A DNA stretch of 64,000 nt, taken from the NCBI GenBank assembly GCA_963691655.1, contig OY829326.1, forward strand, positions 92,621,235-92,685,234, in the 5' to 3' direction. This DNA is from Toxonevra muliebris. Lineage: Eukaryota; Arthropoda; Insecta; Diptera; Pallopteridae. The notes under the pieces were generated by a model, which did no database searches, was not told where the DNA came from, and saw only the letters and a program-made list of their open reading frames with translations. The first letter of the stretch is position 1. Each line of letters starts with the position of its first letter. Both the position numbers and the translations under genes were made by a program. Positions 36,601 to 47,200 of the stretch are shown here, piece after piece.

Positions 36601-37831
36601 GACGAATTTTCAAAGTTTCTGGTCGATAACCAGCAGACCAAAATGGGTTAATGAAAGAAAATTATCTACCGAATAAAATAAATTTAGCTCATCCAAAAAT
36701 TAAGCTAACCTCAAAAATCTAATCTTGAGTATTTCCTCTTTTGATTCGATGCCTATGAAATTAAGCTCAAATTTGTCCCAAATTATACACTACTAGAATT
36801 TCAAACAATGTATAGGTCAAAAATTTTTGGATTTCATAAAAATTAGGTCTCTTGTATTCATTTGGATGGTCAGAAACTTTTCAAAGCTGTTGAATTTCCA
36901 GAATTTTGTAGCCAGAAAGTGTTGTACGTTGTGAACAGTTTTGTGACTCACTATACATATATACATACAAAAGTATTTACAAAAACGAATAACGAATACT
37001 TACAGCAACATATACAAATTCAAGTCATTAATTACACTGAAATGATCATTAATGAAACGATGTCCAAGATATGTATTATTTTTGACGATGTGATTACTTT
37101 GGAATAGGTAAACTTCCATAACTTGGTGGATGTCTTCATTTGTACAAGACGAAGGGAAACAAATGAGTTGATGAATTTTTTCAAACTAAAAAAATATTTT
37201 TCAAATTTTTATTCATTTTAAAAGGAAAGACAACTTTACACCTTGTAGGAGCCTTCATCGGCAATTTCAAGCAAATAATGTCCCAAAACAATGTGCACTG
37301 CAAATGGCACCACAGTCGTATTGGCTAGGTAACTCCACGATGACTGCAGCATTTGTTCTTCATATTGGTGCAATAACGCCCGGCACAAGTTCGGATTATT
37401 AATACGCACACTTGTTGAGGCACCAAAGGCGCCACCGCCATAGTAACCGCTGGCATCGTATACTTGAAATTGAATTACGTTCAAAAATAAATATCATCAT
37501 AATGCTACAATTGCTAATATTTTTTGGTTTGAGTACATTTTACAGCCCAGAGAGCACCTTTCCGCAGACCCTCCAAATAGTTGTACATATCCCTTAAGCA
37601 ACTTTCGCTGATGCTCCAACTTTTGTCGCTGAATTCAAAGAATCTTAGCATCGAATATGGACTGAAACCTTCAAAAACATAACTGACACTTGTTACGATG
37701 GTTCCGCCCACCTGCCGCACATTGCCACCATACGCCACAAATGCACTATATAACAATAATTTCACTAGATTCAATTTAATTATCTCGTTCGCGTTGCTTT
37801 TGTTGCATGCAACATTTTTACGTTCGGACAT
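27561..37831 (-). CDS. NRF-6-like membrane acyltransferase, complete 12-exon gene (761 aa)
   Basis: The minus-strand CDS is the join of exons 37831-37537, 37462-37242, 37185-37004, 33758-33508, 33454-33169, 33098-32991, 30017-29852, 29773-29586, 29509-29355, 29277-29113, 27917-27775 and 27686-27561. Together these are 2286 nt with compatible phases at every junction. The start follows CAAA-ATG; a signal segment (LVKLLLYSAFVAYGG) is followed by an NRF domain with CLRDMYNYLEGLRKGALWAV and the paired cysteines CFPSSC. A membrane segment, a variable loop and then the acyltransferase-3 domain follow: DVYFFVRSGL, LDTFFPLAER-CMPWTWFMSLEVQFF, RIIPYLLGICLGYIL, ERLSPICLLI and a last helix ending at TAA. 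At the site where the family usually has a Gly-His pair the protein reads YAH. Length and domain order fit the nose-resistant-to-fluoxetine family (about 700-800 aa). It lies downstream of slgA on the same strand. The substrate is unknown. Confidence 0.9.
27775..27917 (-). CDS. NRF-like gene, exon 11
   Basis: Acceptor ATTACAG|AA. Encodes FNTLERLSPICLLISPIVIR (family 'F.pLsrLsy..YLiH' position); donor ATT|GTAAGA in phase 0. Confidence 0.87.
28294..29022. mobile_element. Foldback (long inverted repeat) element in intron 10 of the NRF-like gene
   Basis: Arms of about 265 bp (28294-28558 and about 28758-29022) are inverted copies, sharing for example 'catgccgatcgcagaaaatt' and 'ttttctacgtctattattta'. 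The outer ends are GGTCTCACGGTC and the complement GGTCGCACGGTC. The spacer of about 200 bp is non-coding. Its RNA would fold into a long hairpin within the pre-mRNA. Confidence 0.85.
29113..29277 (-). CDS. NRF-like gene, exon 10
   Basis: Acceptor TTTCAG|GT. Encodes two membrane helices ending LTGITQYG; donor GGTG|GTAATT in phase 1. The donor one step earlier would lose one Gly but also keep phase. Confidence 0.82.
29355..29509 (-). CDS. NRF-like gene, exon 9
   Basis: The acceptor TTGCAG|C was chosen because it alone keeps phase with exon 8. Encodes NICLRIIPYLLGICLGYIL (family 'R..PYl.Gi..Gyil'); donor CG|GTAAGA in phase 1. Confidence 0.85.
29586..29773 (-). CDS. NRF-like gene, exon 8
   Basis: Acceptor ATTACAG|TGC. 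Encodes CMPWTWFMSLEVQFFIVACL, the most conserved block of the family, and a second membrane helix; donor AA|GTACGC in phase 2, followed by a 76-bp intron. Confidence 0.88.
29852..30017 (-). CDS. NRF-like gene, exon 7
   Basis: Acceptor CCTGTAG|C. Encodes a luminal/extracellular loop ending NILYLDTFFPLAER, typical of the family; donor AGG|GTAACA in phase 0. Confidence 0.87.
30523..31512 (+). mobile_element. Tc1/mariner-superfamily element, 990 bp, in intron 6 of the NRF-like gene
   Basis: The ends AGGAGTGAGATTGAAAAAAT and the complement AGGAGTGAGATCGAAAAAAT match over about 27 bp with one mismatch. TA dinucleotides flank at 30521-30522 and 31513-31514. It is oriented opposite to the host gene. 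It carries one ORF (30678-31340) that covers the transposase N-terminal half; the downstream catalytic part is deleted, though the C-terminal peptide PKKVREFINSG survives in another frame at about 31343-31380. Confidence 0.92.
30678..31340 (+). CDS. Truncated Tc1/mariner-type transposase (220 aa)
   Basis: The ORF is open from ATG in MSEEKEVRLKIIKNFQKN. The paired HTH DNA-binding domain comes first (WSYKKLAEELKVCRQTVSNV, then GRKTARLAQCSDYLVRKVK, with a GSGRKQG linker), followed by the first catalytic Asp in CCIMDDETYVLADF and the strand KKFLVWQA. The second catalytic Asp and the third acidic residue are absent: after about residue 195 the frame runs into SKKVSETTIKSLM and stops. The lack of stop codons over 660 nt suggests a young copy or one kept as a DNA-binding repressor; the former is more likely. 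Confidence 0.88.
   Translation: MSEEKEVRLKIIKNFQKNRNWSYKKLAEELKVCRQTVSNVIKQFQENSAIDRKPGSGRKQGLHDIGKAKKIESILKRSPNTSGRKTARLAQCSDYLVRKVKANAGLKTYKVQKVPDRNAAKNSDAKSRDRKLKSNFIQKYSCCIMDDETYVLADFTQLPGQNFYVADVRGNVEEQFRIQKQTKFSKKFLVWQASNLYNGFKRRWANCSKKVSETTIKSLM
31551..32338. mobile_element. Inverted-repeat element rich in GTTTAAACT-like subrepeats
   Basis: The outer ends 'attttcaatgcgagcttaaa' and, inverted, 'gagttaaactcgcactaaaa' match around TGCGAGYTTAA. Both subterminal zones (31560-31680 and 32185-32330) are packed with degenerate copies of GAACTTAGTTTAAACTA on both strands. The centre is unique AT-rich DNA with no ORF. The superfamily is not determined. It starts 40 bp from the Tc1/mariner element. 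Confidence 0.7.
32991..33098 (-). CDS. NRF-like gene, exon 6
   Basis: Acceptor TTTTTCAG|T. Encodes SGLRLAYQFFKTLPRDKLNV and a short hydrophobic end; donor TG|GTAATT in phase 2. Confidence 0.85.
33169..33454 (-). CDS. NRF-like gene, exon 5
   Basis: Acceptor TTTTAG|AT. Encodes the start of the acyltransferase-3 region (AAIYVAFTVTIIYAHLLAEV) and ends in VMDVYFFVR; donor AG|GTCAAG in phase 2. Confidence 0.87.
33508..33758 (-). CDS. NRF-like gene, exon 4
   Basis: Acceptor TTCCAG|AACC. Encodes a membrane segment (TFFCVSIFIYIMFYFL) and a hydrophilic, Asn/Lys-rich loop; donor CAG|GTTAAG in phase 1. A 3.2-kb intron with LINE and MITE debris separates it from exon 3. Confidence 0.85.
34200..35010 (-). 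pseudogene. Non-LTR retrotransposon 3' relic: RNase H domain and C-terminal tail
   Basis: Read on the minus strand from about 35003: GSGSGVFIENDGVHLHFSLG, FQAEIFVIIKAMDHVIDNCW, CVFSDSQAALKTLL and FIWVPGHSGMSGNEPADYL, which are the E, D and HSG/NEPAD motifs of a LINE-encoded RNase H. After a frame break comes QTDFLLTLNRNSCRQLV and a degraded Cys-rich tail (CASYNLGEECEETADT). The first Asp-containing strand is damaged. It lies in intron 3 of the NRF-like gene, in sense orientation. The domain set suggests a Jockey/I-type element. Confidence 0.85.
35835..36533. mobile_element. TTAA-flanked MITE in intron 3 of the NRF-like gene
   Basis: TTAA (35835-35838) is followed by GGCCAACTTCTGGTCTAG; the other end is CTAGACCAGAAGTTCCAC followed by TTAA (36530-36533). 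TIRs match at 15-16 of 18. The interior shares the '...cacggtgggagacaaaaaac...acttgaccgattcg' type block with the element at 59821-60485, so the two are related families. Non-coding. Confidence 0.82.
37004..37185 (-). CDS. NRF-like gene, exon 3
   Basis: Acceptor TTTTTTAG|TTT. Encodes QLICFPSSCTNEDIHQVMEV, the cysteine-pair end of the NRF domain; donor CT|GTAAGT in phase 2. Confidence 0.88.
37242..37462 (-). CDS. NRF-like gene, exon 2
   Basis: Acceptor TTTCAAG|TA. Encodes LYDASGYYGGGAFGAS...HIVLGHYLLEIADEG, the central NRF domain; donor AAG|GTGTAA in phase 0. Confidence 0.88.
37537..37831 (-). CDS. NRF-like gene, exon 1
   Basis: Signal segment plus start of the NRF domain. It ends AAAT|GTACTC in phase 1. 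Translation from an earlier non-ATG codon is not needed. Confidence 0.85.
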
Positions 37832-37849
37832 TTTGAAAGCCAAAGACAA

Positions 37850-38552
37850 ACTGTGATGGTCTTCCTTTTTTTCTTTTGAATACAGTCATTTGCATAGAGT
37901 TAAAGTTGCAATGCAATCGTATATTTGCATTGTATCATTGAGCATTGATCACACAAAGTTTATTGCACCAAGATATAAGACAAAAAATCATGGAAATTAA
38001 TATTAAAATTAATTTTTTATAATTTCACTTTATTTCATCGCTGCTTTTGTTCGTAATTCTTTTAAACAATGAATTGGACAGTAAAGAAAAATTTGCAAAG
38101 TAATTGCTTTCAAAGAGCATAGCAACGCAAGACTTCACACTTTCAGATTACACTAAGTGTAGTGAAATTGAAAACTTCTCAGTCAAGTAAGTAAGTATAC
38201 AAAAATATTATTGCAACTTCATATACCAAATTTACCTACATATTTTGTGTTAATAAATTTAAATTTGAATATCAGAATTTAAAATGCATAAATGATGTAC
38301 AGTTTCGAGCAATAAAATTGCAAAATATAGGCTTAATTCACCCATATCTTAAAAACTATTGAGCTAGAACCTATAATGCACAAACAGTAAATCACAAAAT
38401 TCTTGTGACACGAAAAATAGCCTAAAATCAAATTAAAAACTAACAGCATAGTTAAGTTTCTACACCTCCAGATGAACAGAAGTGGAAAAAAGTTTTTGAA
38501 ATCAGTTAATAGCTCTGTTCCCAATAGCGTTCGCCCAAAACAGCCCAGAAAG
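37850..38552. other. Putative promoter/intergenic region of the NRF-like gene
   Basis: No element ends or exon-like frames seen. The bases before the start ATG are CTTTCAAA. I could not locate a clear Inr/DPE or TATA combination for this gene. Confidence 0.4.
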
Positions 38553-39197
38553 CGTTCCCGTACTCAAAAAACTTGCAAATGAGAGCAGAGATGAGAGAGT
38601 AATTGTCTTCTTCATTTTGCACGAAATAGCCCGCACTTTTTCTTCGGGTAAAAATGTTAAAAGTGTCAAACAATCAGCTGTTTTGTATTTATCAGCTGTT
38701 TTGCTTTTGTGAAAATATATTGAAAATTTGAAATTAATAAATAAATAAAGAATTTTTAAAAAAATAAGTGATATTTAAAATGGAAAATGTTTAACAGACA
38801 TTTGAAAATTAATTAATAGTATATTAGTTAATTTTTAACTACATTCTCCACAAGTTAAAAACGCAATGGTCTGTTCAACTTCTGACGCTGTAGAAGCTTC
38901 TGCCATTTCTGAATAATGAAAATGGTGATTGTGAACCCGAAGATTCTACAAAGGTAGACAGGCGAATAATTTATGTTTAATTTTTTCATTATTTATTTAT
39001 TTTCTTGTAAGATTTAACAATTTTTATTTTATCAAATATCACAGAAACTTTATTTTTTGAATTTAACTGTCGTTAAAATTTGACGTTTTGTTTCGTGCAA
39101 GAAAAGTGGTTTTGTGCGTTCCCGTACTTTTGTGCATTTTTGTGCATTTTTCGTTTACTCTCAGTTTACCAGACTTTACCCAAAAAGTACGGGAACG
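38553..39197. mobile_element. Inverted-repeat element with CGTTCCCGTACT ends
   Basis: CGTTCCCGTACT at 38553-38564 and its exact complement at 39186-39197 define the ends. A third direct copy (gcgttcccgtacttttgtgc) sits inside at about 39117. The interior is AT-rich without an ORF. No target duplication was recognised, so the limits are provisional. Confidence 0.55.
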
Positions 39198-39457
39198 GAC
39201 CTAATATCTTCGGGTTCCAAAAATTTTTTTAAATTTTTTGGTCAACATTTTTTCCAAATTTAACAGATCTGTTATTAGTATTTATAAATACAAATATAGC
39301 GCAAAAAGAGTTTTCTAAATCAGATAATGTTTATTGGTTCAGCAAGATGTTCAAAGTTTAGAAGTTTCGACCATAATTTATATTTATCAGAAATATGTTC
39401 ATGTAAATTACTCTAAAAGAAGTTATTTCTTATATCTACAGACCAAATAATCTAATA

Positions 39458-40661
39458 CCATGTTCCCATTGAGCCGAAATTGCGTGGTTTCGGCAAATGG
39501 TTTCGAACGAAACTGCAATCGTTCACATTGAGAAGCTGCTGGTTTCGATTATGGTTTCGTTTCACAGTACATTGTTTATTTCTTGTTGTAAAATGCCAGC
39601 GGCTACAATAATTATTGCTAATATTGAATAAATTTGAATACGAAGAGGAATCAAAATGATGAACAAAATATTTAGCAACATTTTTTTTTTTTTTTTTTAT
39701 TTATCAATTTATTTAAGTATAAATTTAAACTAAACAGTTTTATTGTCAAGTGAAACCCATAGGCCCCTTTTCATGACCAGCGAATAATTTTAAGTGTTTG
39801 GTCTTAATTATAATTTTAGGTAATGAGGAGGAAGGCAAACATAAAAATAAAAAGCCAGAGTGTATTAAATAATTTCAAAATTATTAACCACGGTTGTAAA
39901 CAAAAGCAGGCGAATTATTGTACCTGGTGTTAAATAAATGAATTAATTATTAAATTGCCAGTGTTATGCATATCAAGTAATTGAGGCATACAAGAAAAAG
40001 TTTGATTAGGAAATCTACTCAATATTTTTTCAAATTTAAAATTAATTAATTAAGGGCCGCAAAACGGTCAATTCTCTTTTCAGCGGACACATGCTTGTAT
40101 GAGTAACGAGCTCGCCTGATATTGGCAGTTGATCTTAAAACACCTCTTTCAAAGGTGTTCAATAATTCCATATATTTAGCAACAAAATAAAAGTGTATAG
40201 AAGAAAGCTTCAATTCTTACGTATCTAGTTTCACTTCAACCGCAGTCACTATGCAGCTCCTCCTTCATTTGTTCATATGTATGACCGTTTTTCTCCCCTA
40301 CGAAGCTCCTCCACCTTGTCTGCCCATAATTGGGCTATGAGCTCCTCTTCCAGCGCACTACACAAATTACTTTTTTTTTATTTTCGTTTTTTTCTATGGT
40401 TTCAAGTTGTAAGCAAAGCAAAATATAAATGTCAGAATAGAAATGTCAGAGCAAATTCATTTTAATATTAATTCCAGTGAACACATTCAGGGTTGCATTA
40501 GATTTTTGCGTGGTTTCGAATGCGGTTCCATTGAAACCTCCTCATTTCTGTGGTTTCGTTTGACATACTTTTATATGTAGAAATTGAGCATTTCAGCGCA
40601 GTTTCAGCCGAAACCACGGAAATGGTCGAAACCATGCAATTTCGGACCAGTGAGAACATAG
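39458..40661. mobile_element. Foldback-type element with GGTTTCG subrepeats, 1204 bp
   Basis: TA flanks (39456-39457, 40662-40663). The left end CCATGTTCCCATTGAGCCGA pairs with the complement CTATGTTCTCACTGGTCCGA and continues through AATTGCRTGGTTTCG, over about 40 bp. GGTTTCG/CGAAACC words recur at least ten times in the two subterminal zones. At 40270-40360 the minus strand reads ALEEELIAQLWADKVEELRR, perhaps a scrap of a transposon-borne protein. No complete transposase. Confidence 0.75.
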
Positions 40662-40663
40662 TA

Positions 40664-41443
40664 TAAGTTCGATAAAAATATGATTTTAAAAAATACTTTT
40701 GATAGTTTCACGTATTTATTTGATTTGTTTTTCAGTTACCCCACCCAATTTTGTCTAAATAATATTTATCTAATGTATCGAAATCAGTAATCTTTTTTTT
40801 TTGATTCTATTTACTTTATTTTTTAGGTTTCTATTTTTTGAATTATTTATTTTTTGTATTATAACTGAATAAACTGAGTAAAAATATAATTAAATAATTC
40901 ATTTTATTTGAAAGATAGCAAGCAAATAGGACAAACTATATAAGTACGATAAAAACAAAAATATTTAAATATTCTACATTATCTGGTTACAGAAATATTA
41001 TTTAAAAATTTTTCTTTTAATTTCTGTCAAAAAATTGTTTTTGGTGTCCGGACTTAGGGCATTTTTAGCGCTTTGCATGACACCACTTTTAAATTAATTT
41101 GTACATAATACTATTGGAAAAATATTTGGAAATTAATTTTATTTATGTTCATTGATATATTTTAGTTCCATTGGTGCTTTTATTTCGAAGATTTACTGTA
41201 TCAGCAGCTTTGTTCATTAAAAAATTATGAGCGGCCTTAGCTGTCCGAATATAGGTCACTTTACTTTATTCCAAAAACTTTGTATTTTTAAGAACTTCGT
41301 ATTTTTTGCAAATTGTCTATAAGACTTTTCTTTTTGACCCACTGTTTTTGCTTTCATAAGAATACGAACTTAGCAGCCATTAAACACATATTCCAATTTT
41401 CTACATATAAGTTATATTTTTTTTTGTAGCTCAAAACAAAAGA
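40664..41443. other. Intergenic stretch, nothing recognised
   Basis: AT-rich DNA between the foldback element and the mariner fragment. No exon or repeat ends identified. Confidence 0.5.
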
Positions 41444-41930
41444 CTATAGACACGGCGGGCAGGAAGCGACGAAAGGTTGCATAAAAATGTCGACAAAAAC
41501 TGTAAGTAGGAAATAGGAGCGGCTAGAATTCCATCTTTGTGTTAATTCATGTGGTACCCAAACATCGAGCTTCTTTGAGTAGCTAGGCTTTTTTAAATGA
41601 TTCCAAATTGCCATGTGGTTGATGTTTAGTTTCTCCGCTATCTTCTGAAAGCTTGCGTGCGGGTCTTGCTCCACCAGTTGCAAAATTTCATCGGCTTTTT
41701 CAGTGACTGGCTGGCCAGGTGCATCTATGACATCGAAATTTCCAGAATGGAATCGAGCAAACCAAAGTTTGCGGGTACGTTCTGTTAAAGCATCCTAACC
41801 GTACACCGCACAAATTTTTCAGAAAGTTTTTGCAGCGTTTTTAACTTTTTTATAGTAAATAAGCATCACACAGCGTATTTCTTAAAAAATTTCACTCATT
41901 TTCTCATTTTTACACGAATGCCGAAGGCCA
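41444..41930 (-). pseudogene. mariner transposase N-terminal fragment
   Basis: Minus strand: a damaged start (MSEIF, then stops), ALTERTRKLWFARFHSGNFD, DAPGQPVTEKADEILQLVEQ, ASFQKIAEKLNINHMAIWNH and SYSKKLDVWVPHELT. These are the two HTH motifs and the WVPHELT linker typical of mariner elements. The catalytic domain is absent. It is a different mariner lineage from the copies at 8592 and 19826. Confidence 0.88.
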
Positions 41931-43990
41931 AGGCAGTTTGGCAAAAAATGTAGCCTGAAATGTCACCTTACCTTTAGTAAAGATTCTTTACATTTCTCAG
42001 AAAATATTAAATAAATCAGATTTTGTCACTACATATTTCAAAAATATTTGGAAATTAATTCGAAAAGTCGAGAATTGTACTATCCTCAGCGTTTTGCATA
42101 ATCAACCTACAGAACAAACTAAAGAGGGCGAAAAGTTTAGCTCAGATGGATACAATACATACATTACTACCTACATTTTAGAATCTCCAAGCCGTGTGGT
42201 CGTAATAAAACTACAAATTTAACTTGTTTTGATTTATTTTATTCAACACTGAAATAAATATATTTTGTAGGTACAATAAATTTTAGCAAATACATGTACG
42301 AAAGTTTAACTTGTTTCCTTCTCTTAATCTTGATTTTTAAAAATTCAGTAATTAACTTTCGGTTACGATAAAGTTCTCGGCATAAAAGCCAAGACGCCGG
42401 ACTCTAGATTCTCTCTCAACTAAATTCTATCGACTCACAAATTTAAATTTGTTGGTTTTTGTGTTTTGCTTATTAAATTTAATTGAATTTCTTTTGCAAA
42501 TATATTTATAAGTATTTATTCGTACATATGTATGTTTGTATATAGTAGGTATGCATTGTATTGAATATTCTCTTACGTGATTTTAAAGAAACGCTAATCG
42601 AAGCAAAAACTAAAAACTAACAAAGTACACAATTAATTATTAGTTAAATACCAAAAGTGAGTTTCTTATATATTAATCGAAAATTCCACTTTTGCACTGA
42701 GCTTCTTCGAATTGATTTTATTTTACTCATTATTCGTTTTTATTCTTATTCAAGTTTCTATGTATTTTTATTTATTTTTATTTAATAATTTTTAACATTT
42801 TATTATTGTCATTTGAATTAGTTAACATCTTTATTAAATATTCGAAAATTTCTTTTACGCTCGCAACGAAATGAAAGGAAAATCAATGAAATAATATGGA
42901 AATTGAAATTTTTGCTTTTTATTTTGCTTCAAAATTTATTTTATAATACTTGAATTAAATAAATGAAAACAAAATTCTTTTTATTTATTAACAAACAAAA
43001 ACAGAAACGAATAAAAACTATAATAATATTCGTATATATTTATGTATGTATGTATGTATAATAAAAGCATATGAGTTTATCTACCATTAATTAATTTAAC
43101 AAAATAATTTAAATTAATAAGGTATTAAAACTAAATCTAAAATTTAAAACTGAAAAATACAATAAACTAATAATAGAACAAAGGAACAATTCAATGCTTG
43201 ATGTCGACGCTCTACGTATATAAACTTAACAATTCTTAAATTTCATTGCAGTTGAATGAAAAGCGAAATTAGTTTTGTTTTTATTTTCAAAATTGAGATT
43301 CTTAAATGATAGAACTAAAATGTAATTTCTTAATGAGCTAAAATATTATTATTACAATAAAATATTAAAGTATGATTATTGAGAATGATTAAAAAGCAAA
43401 GAGAAAAATAGAACAAAAAACACACAAAATAAAATTTACCATATATCTTTTTTCAAAGTTCTCAAATTTAAATTCCATGCAATAATGTTAAAATTTTTAA
43501 TAATATAAATAATATTCGAATATGCAACAAGTTGCAACTGATGGACTGACTGACGCCATAATCCAACATTCTTATCTGAGAGGAGAAATGCAGCATAAAG
43601 AATTTTTGCTTGTTTGTTTGTTTTTGCCAAGAAGAAATTACACATACTTTTCAACATTACATAAATATTTTTTCATTGTTTTTTTTTGTGATTTTTCTTT
43701 TTTTAGGGTTTTTTTTTGCAATTTTAAATTGTTACATTTTTGTTAAAACATCCAGCATTGTTAAAATTTTCTAATCATTTCAATAATATTTAATAATAAT
43801 TTATATATATTTTCAATATTTTTGAATACAATTTTAATATATGAACATATTTTTTAATATCGTTTTCTTTGCTGTTTAATTAAATAAAGTTTTTATTCTT
43901 TTTTTTTTTGTAAATAATTTAATTTAAACACGTTCATGATTTGCAGCTTTAGTCAATACATGTGAATATGTGTGTTTTTCGGGGCTTCGG
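41931..43990. other. AT-rich region 3' of slgA
   Basis: No exon-like frame. Contains ATGT repeats (43042-43058). Part of it may be slgA 3' UTR if a poly(A) site later than 43991 is used; several further TTTATT (minus AATAAA) words are present. Confidence 0.45.
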
Positions 43991-43996
43991 TTTATT
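43991..43996 (-). terminator. Candidate poly(A) signal of slgA
   Basis: AATAAA on the minus strand, about 70 nt past the slgA stop. Others follow further down, so the 3' end is not fixed. Confidence 0.4.
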
Positions 43997-44063
43997 TTCA
44001 TGTATCTTTGCTTGTTCTTTTCTTTTACTAGTTATTATCACCACAATGAGATGAATCCACATT

Positions 44064-44269
44064 TTAGATGGGAGTATAATTTCCTTTCGGTGTGTAGTAC
44101 ATTTGACCAGTAAAGATTCGTCGACGTATTTCGGAAAGCAGTAAACGCTTTTCTTTCTTGATTTTCTTCAGTACTCCCTTATTCTCTTGAGCTCTCCGTG
44201 AGAGATATGGCAAAACTTCTTGCACCGGCCCATATGGAATATATTTGTAGGCAGAGTATCCAGCTTGGC
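44064..44269 (-). CDS. slgA: slgA terminal exon
   Basis: Acceptor ATTTAAG|GC. Encodes [20 protein letters not shown], then [20 protein letters not shown] and the C-terminus PKGNYTPI before TAA. Confidence 0.95.
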
Positions 44270-47200
44270 CTTAAATAAAAAAAATAAAAAATGTTACACA
44301 ATTAAAAAAAAAATACTTCACTTCGTTATGTTCTGGACAAATCTTCTTGTTATTACTAACTACCAATAATATGTATGTAGATTAAGAGTATAGAACTGGC
44401 GATATACTATGAAATATTTGTTTAGGCCTTGCATTTAGCGAGTTGAAAAATGAAAATAATCAATCTTGCAAAATATTATATAAATATTATAGTAGATCTG
44501 GTGCAATGATGATGCAAAATATTTTTGAGCTTTGTACAAATTTGCTGTTGGGAAGGTGCAGAAATGTTTTGCATTTGCAATGTATTACGATTAATGCAGT
44601 ACAAATATTGCCATCATCATCATTCATTTTCTTCATGCCGAGTTTTGGTAGGCAAAGCAAAAATTACCCTCCGATACTCAAAATTGAAAGTATTTTTTCG
44701 CCTTCTTGTAATTGGTATTTTCTTTTTTTTTTTGAGTTATTACATGTTTGACGAAAACACCAGGATCGAATCGAATTGTCTTGTCCGTGAACACACAACT
44801 CGTCACACAAAAGTTAATACCATATTTTAAAATCAACATAATTTTTGTAGTATATTCTCGGAGCAGACGATTCAACCCCTAATTGCTTGCCTGACAGAGT
44901 GAAATATTTGATTTTTGGAAAGAAAAATCTTTAGTGTGTTTACTCTATATCGTTTTGCGAACTTTACTACTTTTTTATTTTAAATTGGGGGTACACGTAC
45001 ATTTGTGTTGGATTATCCAAACGCCAATTTACGTTGCTTTGAAATATTCCTCCCAAACTGCCCAAATTAAAAACTTCTTTCTTATATAATCTCTAATGAG
45101 CCAATCTGAGTACTCACCGCTTTTGATTGAAATATTCATTTTTTATATGTTTCAACTGCATCATCAAAAAACCAATTTATTATGTCATTTGAATTGTATA
45201 AACTTATTACTACGGACCTAATTAAGGAAAATAATTTGCCACGCCTTTTATGGATTATATGTTAGAGTGGATTACCATGCAGGTATTATTACTAGTGAAA
45301 TTTGTTAAACACCTACTTTATGCCTCATTAAAGTGAATGTTGCCTATAGGCAACATCGGACATAAAAGACTTAACTACATTTTTAGCATCATCAGTTGCC
45401 TATGAATTTATTAAGCGTCCGATTTTATTCAAAGGTATTATGCTGGGCGATTTGCAATTTTTACTGAAAACGAACTTTAGAGGGCGCTGCAGTAAAAAAA
45501 ATGAATAGCATTCGAAAAGGTAGGTATTTAAAAATGAAAATAATTAGGTAAACATTTTTGTATTTACCCCTCTCCTAAAAACTTCATATACGAAGTGGGA
45601 TTGTGAAATCGATCCATTCTATTAAGCATATACGTCAGTGGTTCGCCCTTTTTATTCAAAAATGTTTTCATCAATGAATCTTTAATAGTTATAAATTTTT
45701 CCTTAAACTAATCTGATATTTGAACACACTTCATTTACTAAACGAGACCAACAGCAATTCACCGAGCTTCGATACAACAACCGAAAAAAATGAACATCCT
45801 CTGATACTGTTTTTTTACATGCCAAGTTTATTGCCAACTCAATTCAATCAGCCTTGCATACATATTGGATTAAGAGGGGTATTCTATCTGTGACATTTTG
45901 TAAAAGAATCAGAATGAACACAGTTTTATCACTTTTTAAGTCCGACTTCGAGTCCTGGACAAAGACAATTTACTAATATCATATCATTTGTACCGAGTCC
46001 TACCTAATGATACAAAAATTGAACGTGATTGGCTAATCTATTCACAGTCGACTGATGCTGATGTAGTCTTATGTTTTCTATGCCGTCTGTTCGGTGTTTT
46101 GCTTGAATGGTTGCTTTGAATGAGTTTAATCACTGGAATCCTTCATCGCGAGGCATTTCATCGCAAGAGCAATCTAAAGACCATATGCCAAACGAAGTGA
46201 AGTACTAAATGCGACTAAAAGACGAATCCTCGAGAATTTTTTCAACAATTCTCATGAAGATAAAAGAGCTGTTGAAAAAAAGAGATCATCGAATCCCGTT
46301 ATTATTCGTTAAACCTCAACTCCACTTCAGATTTGAGCTATATGGACCAGTTGCGAAGAATATGGCAGGAATTTATGGAAGCCTACAGTCGTGAACTGCT
46401 CACTCGTTGTGTTTAGTAGTCAAAAATAGTGTTCCTGGAACGATTGGTGCTTTTTTGATATGGTGGAAAAGTTGTACGGGTTCTTTGTTTATTCGCCATT
46501 TTGTTGGAATCGACTCATAGAACAATTGTCCGAGAAAGGTGAACACATGTTGAAGAGAGCAACATGAACAAGATGGTCAGCCAAATACCGAGCAGATCAT
46601 GATCATAAACTGAGTTTAAAGTTTGAAATTAATTATTGACTAAACTAGACGATAGATTTTTATTTTTCACCGCTCCTTTATATATCATAGATGATCTAAA
46701 ATAAATGTTTTCCAGATCTCGAACTTAATTGATCACATATGATAAAATAATGCACATATGTATTTAAAACAACTTCCTGCAGAATAAAACGTAATTTAAT
46801 CTCCGTTTAATATTCTTAACTCTAAAACGTTGAAAATTAAAATACGTCATTTAATTCTCAGGCGACGATATTTAAGAAATTCAGTATTTTTCGAAGTTGA
46901 GTTTGACAGATTTTGTTTACAATTTCAATAATTTAAAATTTTGTGGAAATATTAAGTGCCGTGGTTATTTTACCAGCTAAGAGCAGGTGATATCTGATAA
47001 AAAAGTGGGTGTTGCAATAGGCTGCAGGTAAGATAGTTCGTCTTGCTTATATTTAATTTCAATTGCGACGATTATGTGGACTTAATCATGTCTATACTGA
47101 ATTTAAGCAAACTATTCACGCACTCATTCACGCAAGAAATGGAAGAATTGAATACTCCATGCCAAAACCAGGCAACCGAACGGCACATTGAAATATGATG

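Noticed and set aside
45873..45900. Single end resembling the GGGGGTATTCTACC MITE (aagaggggtattctatc)
   Set aside because: No matching inverted partner nearby, so at most a solo end fragment.
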